Source of the DNA: Altericroceibacterium indicum
GTDB lineage: Bacteria; Pseudomonadota; Alphaproteobacteria; Sphingomonadales; Sphingomonadaceae
Assembly (NCBI RefSeq): GCF_009828105.1
Contig: NZ_WTYQ01000004.1
Span: 1 to 64,000, forward strand
Reading direction: 5' to 3'
Length of the DNA stretch: 64,000 nucleotides
In this document: piece after piece, positions 54,432 through 64,000 of the stretch
How the letters are laid out: each line of letters begins with the position of its first letter
Numbering within the stretch: position 1 is the stretch's first letter
Program-made: the position numbers and the translations under genes
Notes under the pieces: model-generated
Seen by the model: the letters and a program-made list of their open reading frames with translations, nothing else
Told to the model about the DNA's origin: nothing
Databases searched by the model: none

Positions 54432-56657
54432 TTATTTTGCGATGTGGTGTGCCTTCAGCTTGACGCTGGCGCTCACCCCATTGGCCAGTGCATCAGTGGC
54501 CAGCACGAAGCGGTAAGTGCCCGGAGCCACTTCCCAGCCATCATTGGCCCAATCGGCAATCACCCGCCATTCCAGTGGAACAGTGACAGTGCGCGCTTCG
54601 CCCGGGGCGAGTTCTACCCGGTCAAAAGCGGCAAGGCGGCGCATGGGTGTGCCTGCCGCATCGGCGAGATAGATTTGCGGCACGTCGGCACCGGCGATTT
54701 TGCCCGTGTTGCGCACAGTGAAGCTGGCGTTCAACCCATCGCCCTTGGCGGCGACTTTGAAATTGTCATGCGTAAAGCTGGTGTAGCTAAGGCCATAGCC
54801 GAAAGGGTAGGCGGGTGTGATGCCCTCCCGCGCATACCAGCGATAGCCCACGTCCGCGCCTTCAATGTTGTAATCCACATCGAATTTTGCATCACTCGGG
54901 CCGCCAAGTCCGGGAATTTCGGGCCGGGGAAGCTGGCTTTCATCCACGGGGAAGGAAATCGGCAAGCGGCCTGATGGATTGACCTTGCCGGTCAGCACAT
55001 TGGCAATCGCTTCGCCCCCGCGCTGGCCCGGATACCAGGCTTCCATAATCGCGCCGACATCATTGGCCCATGGCATATGGACCGGGTTGCCGGTTTCCAG
55101 CACCACCACGGAATTGGGATTGGCGGCGGCCACAGCAGCGATCAGATCATCCTGCCCCTGCGGCAAAGCCATGGAGCCTGCATCCAGCGCTTCGATCTGC
55201 CACTGCGTTGCAAAGATGATGACCATATCGGCATGTTTCGCCGCCTGCGCAGTGGCGTTGGGGAAATAGCCGCTGTCAAACTGGATATTGGCTTCAGGCA
55301 ATTGCTCTTTCAGTGCCGCCAGCGGAGAGGATGGCATGATGAGCATCTTGCCAAAGGAGGCGAGAAAGCCTTCGCCGCCGACCGGGATCATCGCCGCGGG
55401 ACCGCCTACGGGGGTCACTTGCGACGAACCGCCCCCCGACATCACACCGGCATCAGCATGGCCGCCCACCACAAGGATGTTCCTGGCACTGGCTGCCAGC
55501 GGCAGAATGCCATTGTTCTTGAGCAGAACAATACCCTGTTCAGCGGTCTTCAGCGCAACTTTGCCATGGGCATCATAATCGATGTCAGTCCTGGTGAGTG
55601 GACGGTCAGCCCCTACGGCGTAGAGCGAACGCAGAATGCGCTGCGACATGTCGCTAATGCGATCCTGAGAAATTTCGCCCTTGGCGACTTTCGTTTTCAG
55701 AGGACCATCAAACCAGATTTCCTTATCGAGCTGCGCACCCGCCTGCTGATCGAGGCCCATGATGGCATAATCCACATCATGCACCGCGCCCCAGTCAGAC
55801 ATGACCCAGCCCTTATAGCCCCAGTCCTTTTTCAGAACCTGATTGAGCAGCATGTCGCTCCCGCAGGCCCATGGGCCGTTCACGCGGTTATAGGCGCACA
55901 TCACAGAGCCGGGTTGGCCGATTTCAATGCCGATTTCGAATGCCAGCAAGTCTGACATGCGCAAGGCGGCTTCATCGATCACGGAATTGAGCGTGTTGCG
56001 GTTGGTTTCCTGATCGTTGATCGCGAAATGTTTGACCGTGGAGACGACGCCTTCTGACTGGGTGCCGCGCACGGCATTGCCGCCCAGCGTGCCAGCCAGG
56101 AGCGGGTCTTCACCCAGATATTCAAAATTGCGGCCATTGCGTGGATCGCGGGCGAGGTTCATCCCTCCGCCCAGCAGAACATTGAAGCCCTTGGCGCGCG
56201 CTTCATTGCCCACCATCTTGCCGCTTTCATAGGCCAGCTCAGGGTTGAAGCTGGAGGCGAGAGCAAGGCCTGATGGCAATGCCGTGGCAACATCACCTTT
56301 GCGTGCCTGGAAAGGGTTGGTTACGCCAAGGCTCGCATCAGTTTGCGTAATGGCCGGAATACCAAGGCGGCTGATCGGCGGGACATAGCCAGCCATGGCG
56401 GGCTGCCCTTGCACAGCTTCGGGAAGCGGCTCAGGCCCAAAGGCGATGGGCATGATGCTATGAAGCAGGGCGTAGCGTTCATCCTGCGTCATTTCGGCGA
56501 TCACTTGTGCGGCCTTTTTGTCCGGATCAAGCTGGTCGCTGTTCGTCTTTGCAGCGGCTGGCAAGGCTCCAGCACCCACGCTTGCCAATGTCATCGTCGA
56601 TAGCAGCATCAGAGCGCAATTTCTGATATGCGGCCTGTTCTTACGGATATTGCTCAA
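54432..56657 (-). CDS. exported GH3 beta-glucosidase
   Basis: This family 3 glycoside hydrolase (741 aa from TTG 56657) has a signal region (CALMLLSTMTLASVGAGALPAAA), the catalytic nucleophile Asp in GWVMSDWGAVHD, VVSTVKHFAINDQETNR, a second GH3 C-domain and a fibronectin III-like end. It probably releases glucose or a related sugar from beta-linked oligosaccharides in the periplasm. TTG 56657 follows GGGAGAG by 5 bases; an in-frame ATG far upstream (56744) crosses the operator and is less likely. LacI-type control is likely. Confidence 0.88.
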   Translation of the reverse strand: MSNIRKNRPHIRNCALMLLSTMTLASVGAGALPAAAKTNSDQLDPDKKAAQVIAEMTQDERYALLHSIMPIAFGPEPLPEAVQGQPAMAGYVPPISRLGIPAITQTDASLGVTNPFQARKGDVATALPSGLALASSFNPELAYESGKMVGNEARAKGFNVLLGGGMNLARDPRNGRNFEYLGEDPLLAGTLGGNAVRGTQSEGVVSTVKHFAINDQETNRNTLNSVIDEAALRMSDLLAFEIGIEIGQPGSVMCAYNRVNGPWACGSDMLLNQVLKKDWGYKGWVMSDWGAVHDVDYAIMGLDQQAGAQLDKEIWFDGPLKTKVAKGEISQDRISDMSQRILRSLYAVGADRPLTRTDIDYDAHGKVALKTAEQGIVLLKNNGILPLAASARNILVVGGHADAGVMSGGGSSQVTPVGGPAAMIPVGGEGFLASFGKMLIMPSSPLAALKEQLPEANIQFDSGYFPNATAQAAKHADMVIIFATQWQIEALDAGSMALPQGQDDLIAAVAAANPNSVVVLETGNPVHMPWANDVGAIMEAWYPGQRGGEAIANVLTGKVNPSGRLPISFPVDESQLPRPEIPGLGGPSDAKFDVDYNIEGADVGYRWYAREGITPAYPFGYGLSYTSFTHDNFKVAAKGDGLNASFTVRNTGKIAGADVPQIYLADAAGTPMRRLAAFDRVELAPGEARTVTVPLEWRVIADWANDGWEVAPGTYRFVLATDALANGVSASVKLKAHHIAK

Positions 56658-56684
56658 ACTGTCTCTCCCACCTGTTCCCGTTAT

Positions 56685-56696
56685 GACAACGTTGTC
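56685..56696. promoter_or_regulatory. LacI-type operator before the GH3 gene
   Basis: The perfect palindrome GACAACGTTGTC lies 28 bases before the TTG start of the GH3 gene and 65 bases after the LacI stop. The central CG and even symmetry match LacI-family sites. Confidence 0.7.
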
Positions 56697-56760
56697 TAAT
56701 GGGGTGGAATCGACTGTTCGATTTGTCAAGTTTACCTTGCACACTTTAATGAGGTGCGGA

Positions 56761-57816
56761 TTAATCGGGCGCTCTGCCGACGCTCTGGCGGATTTCCAGC
56801 GTATAGGGAATGTGGTGTTGCCGAGGGGCTACGGCAGCTTTCTCACGCGAAGTCTCGATCAACATCTTGCCAGCCATTTCACCCATTTCCCTGACGTTCT
56901 GATTGATGCTGGTGAGTTCGGGGCGGATGAACCGGGCTTGTGGAGCATCGTCAAACCCCACCACTGAAAGCTGTTCGGGCACGACAATGCCCAGTTCACT
57001 AGCCGCTGCCATAACACCCAGTGCCATCATGTCATTCGCGGCAAAAATGGCTGTCGGTCGGGTCTGTTGTATCAGTAGCTTTTTGCCGATCGCGAGGCCT
57101 GAAGGGAAATGGAACGTCCCCACTTCACATTGTAGTTCAACATTTGGACGCCCTGCCAGCGCTGCCTGCAAACCTTCGCGCCGATGCGCTGCGGCCAGAT
57201 GATTTTCCGGGCCGGAAATGAACGCAATGCGGCTATGGCCTTGCGATAGCAGCAATTCCCCCACTTCGCGGGCAGCGTTAAAATCATCGACCAGGTAGCA
57301 ATCAGCCCGCTCAGGCGCGCTACCCGGCGCAATTCTGGCATAGGGAATTCCTGCAAGTTCAAGCGCGTCGAGCAGCCAGATCATATCTGTTTGTGGTGGA
57401 TAAAGGATCACACCATCTGCGCGCAGGGAGGCAATACGCGCCTGAATCGTTTCTGGCGAACTGTCCGTTCCAGCGAGGTTTTCCAGCACAAGCTGATAAT
57501 TTTGCGCCCGACATGCACGCATAAGCCCGGCGATTAATTCGTTGAGGAAAGAGGGGACTTCGTCACCGGCAAAACTTTCCTCAAGCGCCACAGCGCTCAA
57601 CACACATAAGGCAAAATGGCGGCCACTGCGCAAAGTCTGGGCGGCGCGAGACGGACGGTAACCCAGCGCCTTCATCGCTTCCTGAACTTTTTGGCGTAAT
57701 GCGGGGCTGACACTGTCTTCGCCATTCACAACTCGCGAAACCGTCTTGAATGACGTGCCTGCATGTGCAGCAATATCGCGGATGGTGACCCGGCCCATGC
57801 CTGTTGTCCTTTTCAT
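56761..57816 (-). CDS. LacI-family transcriptional regulator
   Basis: The 351-aa repressor has the LacI headpiece (~9-60, VTIRDIAAHAGTSFKTVSRVVNGEDSVS and the hinge YRPSRAAQTLRSGR) and a periplasmic-binding-like effector domain (FALCVLS to the C-terminal TSINQNVREMGEMAGKML). It is upstream of the GH3 gene on the same strand, with the palindrome between them, so GH3 is its probable target. The inducer is likely the sugar released by GH3. Confidence 0.92.
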   Translation of the reverse strand: MKRTTGMGRVTIRDIAAHAGTSFKTVSRVVNGEDSVSPALRQKVQEAMKALGYRPSRAAQTLRSGRHFALCVLSAVALEESFAGDEVPSFLNELIAGLMRACRAQNYQLVLENLAGTDSSPETIQARIASLRADGVILYPPQTDMIWLLDALELAGIPYARIAPGSAPERADCYLVDDFNAAREVGELLLSQGHSRIAFISGPENHLAAAHRREGLQAALAGRPNVELQCEVGTFHFPSGLAIGKKLLIQQTRPTAIFAANDMMALGVMAAASELGIVVPEQLSVVGFDDAPQARFIRPELTSINQNVREMGEMAGKMLIETSREKAAVAPRQHHIPYTLEIRQSVGRAPD

Positions 57817-57964
57817 TTATCAATTTTCACAGCCTAGGCGATGTGCCAGTGCTGCGTCAGCAAATAGGTACAATCGCTATCTGGCCATGGTGGCGCGGGA
57901 TGCAGCAGCACGCAAATGGTTCTGCACCAAGGCCCGCCATGAGCAGCAGGATGGAAGAGGCATG

Positions 57965-59524
57965 ATGAAAGCAAAAATCACTCAGGCAATGCTGGCGATA
58001 ACCGCTGCATTCTTCGCCCAAAGCGCGATGGCGCAGACGGTTTCGATCGACACCGGGCAAGTGGAAGGCGTGACGCAAGATGGCATTTCTTCATGGAAAG
58101 GCATTCCCTATGCTGCGCCGCCAGAAGGCGCTTGGCGCTGGCGAGCACCACAGCCTGTCACCCCATGGAAGGGTGTGAGAAAGGCAGACAGCTTTGCCCA
58201 TGACTGTATGCAGATCCCCTTTGCACAAGATGCCGCCCCACTTGGCACTCCGCCTGCGGAAGACTGCCTTTATGTGAATGTCTGGCGGCCTGAAGGCACC
58301 ACAGCATCAGACCGCTTGCCGGTGATGTTCTGGATCTATGGCGGCGGGCTGGTGAATGGCGGGGCGTCGCCCGCCGTCTATGATGGGTCTGAACTGGCGC
58401 GGCAGGGCGTTATTCTTGTCAGCTTCAACTATCGCCTTGGCCGGTTTGGCTTCTTTGCTCATCCATCTTTGACCGCTGCCAATGAAGACAATGGGCTGCT
58501 TGGCAATTATGGCTTTCTTGATCAGATCGCGGCTCTGCGCTGGGTGCAGAAGAACATTCAGTCCTTTGGCGGGGACCCCAACAATGTCACCATTTTTGGC
58601 GAGAGCGCCGGTGGCCGGTCAATCAACATGCTGATGACCAGCCCGATGGCACGGGGAATGTTTGCCAAGGCGATTGTCATGTCCGGCTCTGGCCGAACGA
58701 CAGAGCCTTTGTTGCCGATCCATGCCGATTATGGGCCGGATGCTGAAGATGATGGCGTTGGATTTGCCAAATGGGCTGGAATATCAGGCGAAGGGCCAGA
58801 GGCGCTGGAAGAGCTGCGTGCGCTTCCGGCTGATAAGCTGGCTGCGGGGGTAGGGCTGGGGCAGGCACCCGTTGCCCCATCGTCTGGCCCGATGATTGAT
58901 GGGATGGCTGTCACCGCGCCATCGGACGAAATTTATGCGGCAGGCGATGCTGCCGCCGTGCCCTTTATGGCCGGTGCCAATACGGCTGATCTTGGCTTCG
59001 GCCTATCCGCTGATGGCGATGTTGTTGCGCAGCATTTTGGTGACTTGGCGGCGGAGGCTCGCATCGCCTATCGCGATTTTGCCAAACAACCGCAGCAATT
59101 GGCGGCAGCAATTTCCTCCGATCAGCGTATGGTGGAACCAGCTCGCTTCATGGTGCAGCAAATGGCGCTCTCGGGGGAGCCTGCATGGTATTACCGGGCG
59201 GGCTATGTGCCAAGCGCGATGCGGCCGCAATGGACGGGCCTGCCCCACGCCACCGAAATCCCGCTGTTCTTTCAAACGCTGGATGCACGCTATCCGGGAG
59301 CCGTAACGCCGCAAGATCGCGCAGCCGCTGCCAATATGAGCGCTTACTTCGTCAATTTTGCCAGGAGCGGCAATCCCAATGGCAAGGGCTTGGCGCAATG
59401 GCCGGTTTATGATGACGCCACCCGCCCGGTGATGCTGATGGGCATGGATGGGCAAAAGGGTGGCGCAGATCCATGGCGTGCCCGGTTGGACGTGACGCAA
59501 AAACGGGCTGAAGCCCAAGATTGA
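57965..59524 (+). CDS. type-B carboxylesterase, exported
   Basis: This alpha/beta hydrolase esterase (~519 aa) has a Sec signal (QAMLAITAAFFAQSAMAQ), the N-terminal SWKGIPYAAPPEGAWRW, the oxyanion GGGLVNG, EDCLYVNVW, the nucleophile Ser in FGESAGG, and the His in LPHATEIPLFF. GGAAGAGG precedes the ATG codons at 57962 and 57965. It is divergent from the LacI gene; it may remove acyl or feruloyl groups from sugars for GH3, which is an inference. Confidence 0.87.
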   Translation: MKAKITQAMLAITAAFFAQSAMAQTVSIDTGQVEGVTQDGISSWKGIPYAAPPEGAWRWRAPQPVTPWKGVRKADSFAHDCMQIPFAQDAAPLGTPPAEDCLYVNVWRPEGTTASDRLPVMFWIYGGGLVNGGASPAVYDGSELARQGVILVSFNYRLGRFGFFAHPSLTAANEDNGLLGNYGFLDQIAALRWVQKNIQSFGGDPNNVTIFGESAGGRSINMLMTSPMARGMFAKAIVMSGSGRTTEPLLPIHADYGPDAEDDGVGFAKWAGISGEGPEALEELRALPADKLAAGVGLGQAPVAPSSGPMIDGMAVTAPSDEIYAAGDAAAVPFMAGANTADLGFGLSADGDVVAQHFGDLAAEARIAYRDFAKQPQQLAAAISSDQRMVEPARFMVQQMALSGEPAWYYRAGYVPSAMRPQWTGLPHATEIPLFFQTLDARYPGAVTPQDRAAAANMSAYFVNFARSGNPNGKGLAQWPVYDDATRPVMLMGMDGQKGGADPWRARLDVTQKRAEAQD

Positions 59525-59544
59525 AGTGAGCGTGTGAAGCCCGC

Positions 59545-61173
59545 TTATTCTGCCTGAGCAATGGCCGCAGCTTCGGCGGCGGCTGTTGTAGCTTCGGCGG
59601 CTTCACGCTCCATCCGTTCAAGCTCGGCTTCATCCCGCTTGCGCAATTCATGGGCGACCATGCGGATGAGCCCGATGGCCATCAGCAGCAGCACGATGGA
59701 GAAGGGCAGGCCCGTCACAATGGCGGCGGTTTGCAGAGCATTGAGCCCGCCAGACCACAAAAGCGCCCCGGCCAAAGCGCCAATCGCCACCGCCCATGTC
59801 ACCCGATGGGCAAGGCCGGCATTGCTATGCCCGCCGGAGGCAATCATCGCTGTCACCAAGGCGCCGGAATCGGCTGATGTGACAAAGAATGTCGCCACGA
59901 TAATTACGGCCAGGCCAGAGGCGATCTGACTCAAGGGATAGTGGCTGAGGAAGGCGAACAGGGCATCCGGCATACTGGCATTCACAGCAGAAGAAAGGCC
60001 GCCCGCGCCAAACATTTCGATATGGAGCGCGCTGTCACCAAAGATTGTCATCCACGCGAAGGTGAAGAGGCTGGGCACCAGCAAAACGCCGCCGATAAAT
60101 TCGCGGATAGTCCGGCCATAGGAAATGCGCGCAATGAAGATGCCGACAAAGGGGGACCAGCTGATCCACCAGGCGTAATAGAAGATCGTCCAATTGCTCC
60201 GCCAATCGCCTGGGCTATAGGTTTCGGTCCAGGTGGAAAGGTAGATGAAGCGCTGGAAGTAATAGCCGATATTTTGCACGAAACCGTCGAGCAGAAACAC
60301 TGTCGGGCCCAGGATGAAGACGAAGGCGGCAAGCGTCACCGCCAGTGCCATGTTGACTTCAGACAGACGGCGAATGCCCGCATCAAGGCCCAACGCCACG
60401 GATAAAGTGGCAAGGCCTGTTACAACCGCGATAGTGATTGCTTTGGCCAACCCGGTGTCGGGCGCGCCCATGAGCAGGTTAAGGCCAGCATTAATCTGCG
60501 ATGCGCCCAGACCAAGCGATGCCGCCACGCCGCAGACGGTGGCGGTGATGGCCAGAATATCGATCAAATTGACCAGCGCATGCGGCATATGCGGGAACGC
60601 ATCCTTCACAAAGGCACCAATCGAGAGGGGTAATTTGCGGTTATAGGCGGCATAAGCCAGCGCCAGCCCGATGATTGCATAAATTGCCCAGGCGTGCAGG
60701 CCCCAGTGAAGGAAGGTGAGCCCCATGGCATGTTGCGCATTTCCAGCCAAACCGCGCGGCAATACTGCATCAGGGTTGGAAAAGGCGGAAGATGGCGGGT
60801 TGGAAAAATGCATTACCGGCTCGGCCACGCCATAGAACAGCAGGCCAATCCCCATGCCCGCGCTGAAGAGCATCGCAAACCAGCTCAGCACCGAATATTT
60901 CGGCCGCGCTCTTGGGCCGCCCAATCGTAAGGTTCCCGCGCGTGTGAAGGCGAAATAGCCACAGCACACCAGTAGAATGTCCACCGTCAGGACGAAGAGC
61001 CAGCCGAAATTATGTGTGGCGAAAGACTGTACCGCACCAAAACGAGCTTCTGCTTCATGCGTATCGAACACGGCAAAGGCGATCAGTAAAGCGATCAGCC
61101 CAATAGCACCGAAGAACACCGGAGGTTTAAAATAGGATTCGGGACTTCCCGGATCGCCAGATTGACTTTCCAC
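59545..61173 (-). CDS. BCCT-family transporter
   Basis: This betaine/carnitine/choline-type transporter (542 aa) has 12 membrane helices, the family segments SAGMGIGLLFYGVAEPVMHF and the core WTIFYYAWWISWSPFVGIFIARIS. It imports a quaternary amine such as glycine betaine, driven by sodium or protons. The GTG start at 61173 follows AAGGAA. A C-terminal charged Glu/Ala helix ends the protein. It stands alone. Confidence 0.92.
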   Translation of the reverse strand: MESQSGDPGSPESYFKPPVFFGAIGLIALLIAFAVFDTHEAEARFGAVQSFATHNFGWLFVLTVDILLVCCGYFAFTRAGTLRLGGPRARPKYSVLSWFAMLFSAGMGIGLLFYGVAEPVMHFSNPPSSAFSNPDAVLPRGLAGNAQHAMGLTFLHWGLHAWAIYAIIGLALAYAAYNRKLPLSIGAFVKDAFPHMPHALVNLIDILAITATVCGVAASLGLGASQINAGLNLLMGAPDTGLAKAITIAVVTGLATLSVALGLDAGIRRLSEVNMALAVTLAAFVFILGPTVFLLDGFVQNIGYYFQRFIYLSTWTETYSPGDWRSNWTIFYYAWWISWSPFVGIFIARISYGRTIREFIGGVLLVPSLFTFAWMTIFGDSALHIEMFGAGGLSSAVNASMPDALFAFLSHYPLSQIASGLAVIIVATFFVTSADSGALVTAMIASGGHSNAGLAHRVTWAVAIGALAGALLWSGGLNALQTAAIVTGLPFSIVLLLMAIGLIRMVAHELRKRDEAELERMEREAAEATTAAAEAAAIAQAE

Positions 61174-61345
61174 AGGGAAATTCCTTAATTGGAGAGAAGG
61201 GAATGACTTGATTTATAGAAAAGACTACTGAAAATCTTAATGTATAAGATCAAGTTGAATTACCCCTGTACTGTTTTGAATATTTAATTGGTAGTAACAA
61301 GACAAGCAGGCTTGGATTATGTTCCGGGCCGACATAGATTTCTTA

Positions 61346-62323
61346 TCATGCTTTGACGAAGATATCCACTGCATGGCGTATCTGGTCTGGCTCCCGGTAA
61401 TTCTCCTGAAACCACTGGCATGTCGCAGCAATGCCTTCGCTCAGAGAGATGCGAGGCTGCCAGCCGAGAGAGTGGAGGCGGCTGCAATCCATCACTTTGC
61501 GCATCGTGCCGTCGGGCATCGAGCGGTCCCACTCAATCGGGCCGGTAAAGCCGACTTCAGCACAGATCATCTGCGCCAGATCGCTAATCGCAATATCCTT
61601 ACCCGGCCCCAAATTAATGGGCGCATCACCGGAGTAATGGCGCAGGATAAACACCAACCCATCGGTGCAATCATCCACATGGCAGAATTCGCGTCTGGGT
61701 GTTCCACTACCCCAGAGATGGATGGCAGGAGCACCACTGTCTCGCGCTTCTACAGCCTTGCGGATAAGTGCGGGCAGGACATGTGCTGTCAGAGCATCAA
61801 AATTGTCTCCCGGCCCATAGAGGTTGCAGGGCATGGCGCTGATAAAGTCGCAGCCATATTGCCGGCGGTAGCTCTGACACAGTTTTACCCCGGCGATCTT
61901 GGCGATGGCATAGGCTTCATTGGTGCTTTCCAGCGGGCCGCTGAGGAGTGCTTCTTCGCCAATCGGCTGGGCCGTATCGCGCGGATATATGCAGGAAGAG
62001 CCAAGAAATAGCAGCTTTTCCACACCCGAGACCCGCGCTGCTTCAATTACATTGGCCGCAATCATCAGATTATCGTGCAGGAACAGGGCTGGTGCATCGC
62101 GATTGGCGAGAATGCCGCCGACTTTGGCTGCTGCGAGAATGACGACCTCAGGCCGTGCCATAGCAAACCATTCACGCACGGCTGCCTGTTCGCGCAGGTC
62201 AAGCGTGCGGTCGGTGGTGAGGAGGGGGCAGCCCTCCCTCTTCAGGCGTCGCAGCAAAGCACTTCCGACCATGCCCCTATGCCCTGCGACATAGACCCGC
62301 TTGCCTTTCAGATCATAAGCCAA
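61346..62323 (-). CDS. fcl: GDP-L-fucose synthase
   Basis: Fcl epimerises and reduces GDP-4-keto-6-deoxymannose to GDP-L-fucose with NADPH. The 325-aa SDR-fold protein has VYVAGHRGMVGSALLRRL, the conserved FLGSSCIYP, NEAYAIAKIAGVKLC (YxxxK), and GSGTPRREFCHVDD. It follows gmd by 4 bases, so both are one operon for cell-surface polysaccharide precursors. Confidence 0.95.
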   Translation of the reverse strand: MAYDLKGKRVYVAGHRGMVGSALLRRLKREGCPLLTTDRTLDLREQAAVREWFAMARPEVVILAAAKVGGILANRDAPALFLHDNLMIAANVIEAARVSGVEKLLFLGSSCIYPRDTAQPIGEEALLSGPLESTNEAYAIAKIAGVKLCQSYRRQYGCDFISAMPCNLYGPGDNFDALTAHVLPALIRKAVEARDSGAPAIHLWGSGTPRREFCHVDDCTDGLVFILRHYSGDAPINLGPGKDIAISDLAQMICAEVGFTGPIEWDRSMPDGTMRKVMDCSRLHSLGWQPRISLSEGIAATCQWFQENYREPDQIRHAVDIFVKA

Positions 62324-62327
62324 AACA

Positions 62328-63389
62328 TCAATGCCGTGTTGCGCGTTTCAGCTGCAGGGACTGAAGATCTGCCGCCACCATTTCCCGCGCCAGATCGCGC
62401 ACGGATATTTCGTGCCGCCATCCCAGCCTCTGATGGGCCTTGCCGGCATTGCCGATCAGCAAATCCACTTCTGACGGGCGGAAATAGGTTGGGTCCACCG
62501 CCACAAGGCATTTGCCGGTGCGGCGGCAATAACCTTTCTCAGCAATGCCCTGACCATCAAATTCAAGTGGAAGGCCCGCATCTTCAAAAGCCCATTGAAC
62601 GAATTGCCTGACCTTCGTTGTTTCGCCCGTTGCCAATACATAATCATCGGGTTCATCCTGTTGCAGCATCAGCCACATTCCCCGAACATATTCACGCGCA
62701 TGGCCCCAATCACGTTTGGCATCGAGATTGCCGAGATAGAGGCGCTCCTGCTCTCCCATCGCAATAGCGGCTGCCGCCCGCGTGATCTTGCGCGTAATGA
62801 AACTCTCCCCCCTTAAAGGGCTTTCATGGTTGAACAAAATGCCATTGCTCGCGTGTAAGCCATAGGCTTCGCGGTAATTCACTGTGATCCAATATGCGTA
62901 GAGTTTGGCCGCTGCATAAGGGGAGCGGGGATAGAAGGGAGTGGATTCGCGTTGCGGTACTTCCTGAACCATCCCGTATAATTCGCTGGTTGCGGCCTGA
63001 TAAAAGCGCGTCTCTTTCTCCATTCCCAGAATGCGGATCGCTTCCAGCAAGCGCAGGGGACCCAGCGCATCGATATCAGCGGTATATTCGGGCGTCTCAA
63101 AGCTTACTGCCACATGGCTTTGTGCTGCCAGATTATAGATTTCAGTCGGTTGAATCTCCTTCACCAGACGGACCATGCTAAGAGAATCAGCGAGGTCGCC
63201 ATAATGCAGATGAACCTGCGCATCCTGTTCATGCGGTTGACCATACAGCCCATCAATCCGCTGCGTGTTATTGCATGACGAATGGCGTTTAACCCCATGC
63301 ACTTCATAACCCTGATCGAGGAGAAAGCGCGTGAGATAGGCGCCGTCCTGACCGGTAATGCCCGTAATAAGCGCTCGCTTGTTACCCAT
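62328..63389 (-). CDS. gmd: GDP-mannose 4,6-dehydratase
   Basis: Gmd converts GDP-mannose to GDP-4-keto-6-deoxymannose. The 353-aa extended SDR has [44 protein letters not shown] (YxxxK), and [17 protein letters not shown]. Together with fcl it supplies GDP-fucose for exopolysaccharide or O-antigen. Confidence 0.96.
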   Translation of the reverse strand: MGNKRALITGITGQDGAYLTRFLLDQGYEVHGVKRHSSCNNTQRIDGLYGQPHEQDAQVHLHYGDLADSLSMVRLVKEIQPTEIYNLAAQSHVAVSFETPEYTADIDALGPLRLLEAIRILGMEKETRFYQAATSELYGMVQEVPQRESTPFYPRSPYAAAKLYAYWITVNYREAYGLHASNGILFNHESPLRGESFITRKITRAAAAIAMGEQERLYLGNLDAKRDWGHAREYVRGMWLMLQQDEPDDYVLATGETTKVRQFVQWAFEDAGLPLEFDGQGIAEKGYCRRTGKCLVAVDPTYFRPSEVDLLIGNAGKAHQRLGWRHEISVRDLAREMVAADLQSLQLKRATRH

Positions 63390-63810
63390 AGTTGCCCCCT
63401 CGGTTACGTCTCAATCATGAAGCAAAAAGAGACACAGAGCGGTCGTTACTAGAACTGGTAATTAACCATACTCCCGTTTTGGGTCACTGCTATTGCAATA
63501 AATGATTTGCCTCGGTCCAGCTAAAAGAATTGATAATAGTTCTCAATTCAGTGCTTGATAAGCTTATGCTGCGGCTGCGAAACAGGTATCAAGGATGATT
63601 TCTATCATTCTGAAAGCTACGGAAATTAGTTTCGAAATGATTTATTAAGTGGCATTACTTAGTTCTATCCTGATGATCCCTGGTTGACGTCGGGAAAGAA
63701 AAGGGGATGCACATGGCGCGCATATATTCGGTCGGAGATCGGGGTGTGTGTGGACGTAGAATTTCGAAGTGCCGGTACTGGAAAGAAATTCCGGGGGGCG
63801 CAGATACGAT
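63390..63810. other. 421-base intergenic region
   Basis: No gene or RNA is supported. An A/T-rich part (~63470-63660) separates the divergent gmd and MASE1 genes and must hold their promoters. I found no clear palindrome. Confidence 0.5.
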
Positions 63811-64000
63811 ATGACTATCGGCAGTTGGACGATTCGCCCGATTCACCTTGCACAGATTCTCGGCATGGCCGCGCTGTTTGGCCTGCTGGCGTTTCTCGGC
63901 CTGTCATTCACGCGCGGGGAAGACAGGATCGCTGCGATATGGGCGGCCAATGCGGTTGTGCTTTCTGTACTTTTGCGCCGCGACCGGAAAGAGGACATCC
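63811..64000 (+). CDS. MASE1-domain sensor protein, 5' part only
   Basis: The 63 codons visible have a first membrane helix (LAQILGMAALFGLLAFLGLSF) and the segment IAAIWAANAVVLSVLLRRDR, which resembles the IWxANAxxLAxLLR signature of MASE1 sensors. Such proteins continue with more helices and a GGDEF/EAL or kinase domain, outside this window. Confidence 0.65.
   Translation, partial: MTIGSWTIRPIHLAQILGMAALFGLLAFLGLSFTRGEDRIAAIWAANAVVLSVLLRRDRKEDI

Noticed and set aside
63655-63846. 63-codon frame on the minus strand near the right end
   Set aside because: It overlaps the MASE1 start, has no start signal and no recognisable residues.

Overview
The window looks like chromosome from an alphaproteobacterium of the Sphingomonadales (Sphingomonadaceae/Erythrobacteraceae type). 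The basis is two large TonB-dependent receptors in carbon-use clusters, a protocatechuate 4,5-cleavage (lig) cluster organised as in sphingomonads, a TamA/TamB pair, and GC-rich codon use. The genus call is an inference from gene content; no rRNA is present.

Layout. 1-778: right part of an IS5-type insertion sequence, inserted into a short-chain dehydrogenase gene that has lost its 5' end (779-1639). 1726-2604: exported dienelactone-hydrolase-like protein. 2685-11995: complete protocatechuate 4,5-cleavage pathway. A leftward block holds a regulator, a DUF1932 oxidoreductase, ligJ, ligA, ligB, ligC and an aldo/keto reductase; a rightward block holds ligK, ligU and ligI. Together they turn protocatechuate into pyruvate plus oxaloacetate through 2-pyrone-4,6-dicarboxylate. 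12163-14608: SPFH/NfeD membrane pair and an NAD(P)-binding protein.

14859-18274: tRNA-Leu(CAG) followed by a decayed integrative element: tyrosine integrase, AlpA-like regulator, a truncated DUF932 gene, and a DUF4062 gene fused in frame to the last ~77 codons of a glucuronate isomerase (uxaC). The fusion overlaps an intact mannonate/fructuronate oxidoreductase gene. 19678-22823: LysR regulator and a Tat-exported GH127-type glycosidase.

22911-31054: seven-gene leftward cluster for an unidentified aromatic compound (TonB receptor, exported metallo-beta-lactamase-fold hydrolase, FAD monooxygenase, type I extradiol dioxygenase, alpha/beta hydrolase, cupin, FAH-family enzyme).

31464-45666: divergent amino-sugar locus. 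Leftward: SIS-type glucosamine-6-P deaminase, nagA, cytoplasmic GH84 glycosidase, D-lactate dehydrogenase, BadF-type sugar kinase. Rightward: PP2C-like phosphatase, anmK, TonB receptor, sodium symporter, murQ, GntR regulator. Together they can take up and consume GlcNAc, anhydroMurNAc and MurNAc, with the D-lactate released by MurQ going to the dehydrogenase. ATACCA/TGGTAT motifs in both promoter regions are candidate regulator sites.

45735-54374: flavin reductase, small lipoprotein, TamB, TamA (with a long acidic insert) and a YihY/BrkB membrane protein. 54432-61173: GH3 glycosidase with a LacI regulator and a candidate operator, a type-B carboxylesterase and a BCCT transporter. 61346-63389: GDP-fucose pair (gmd, fcl). 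63811 to the end: start of a MASE1 sensor gene.
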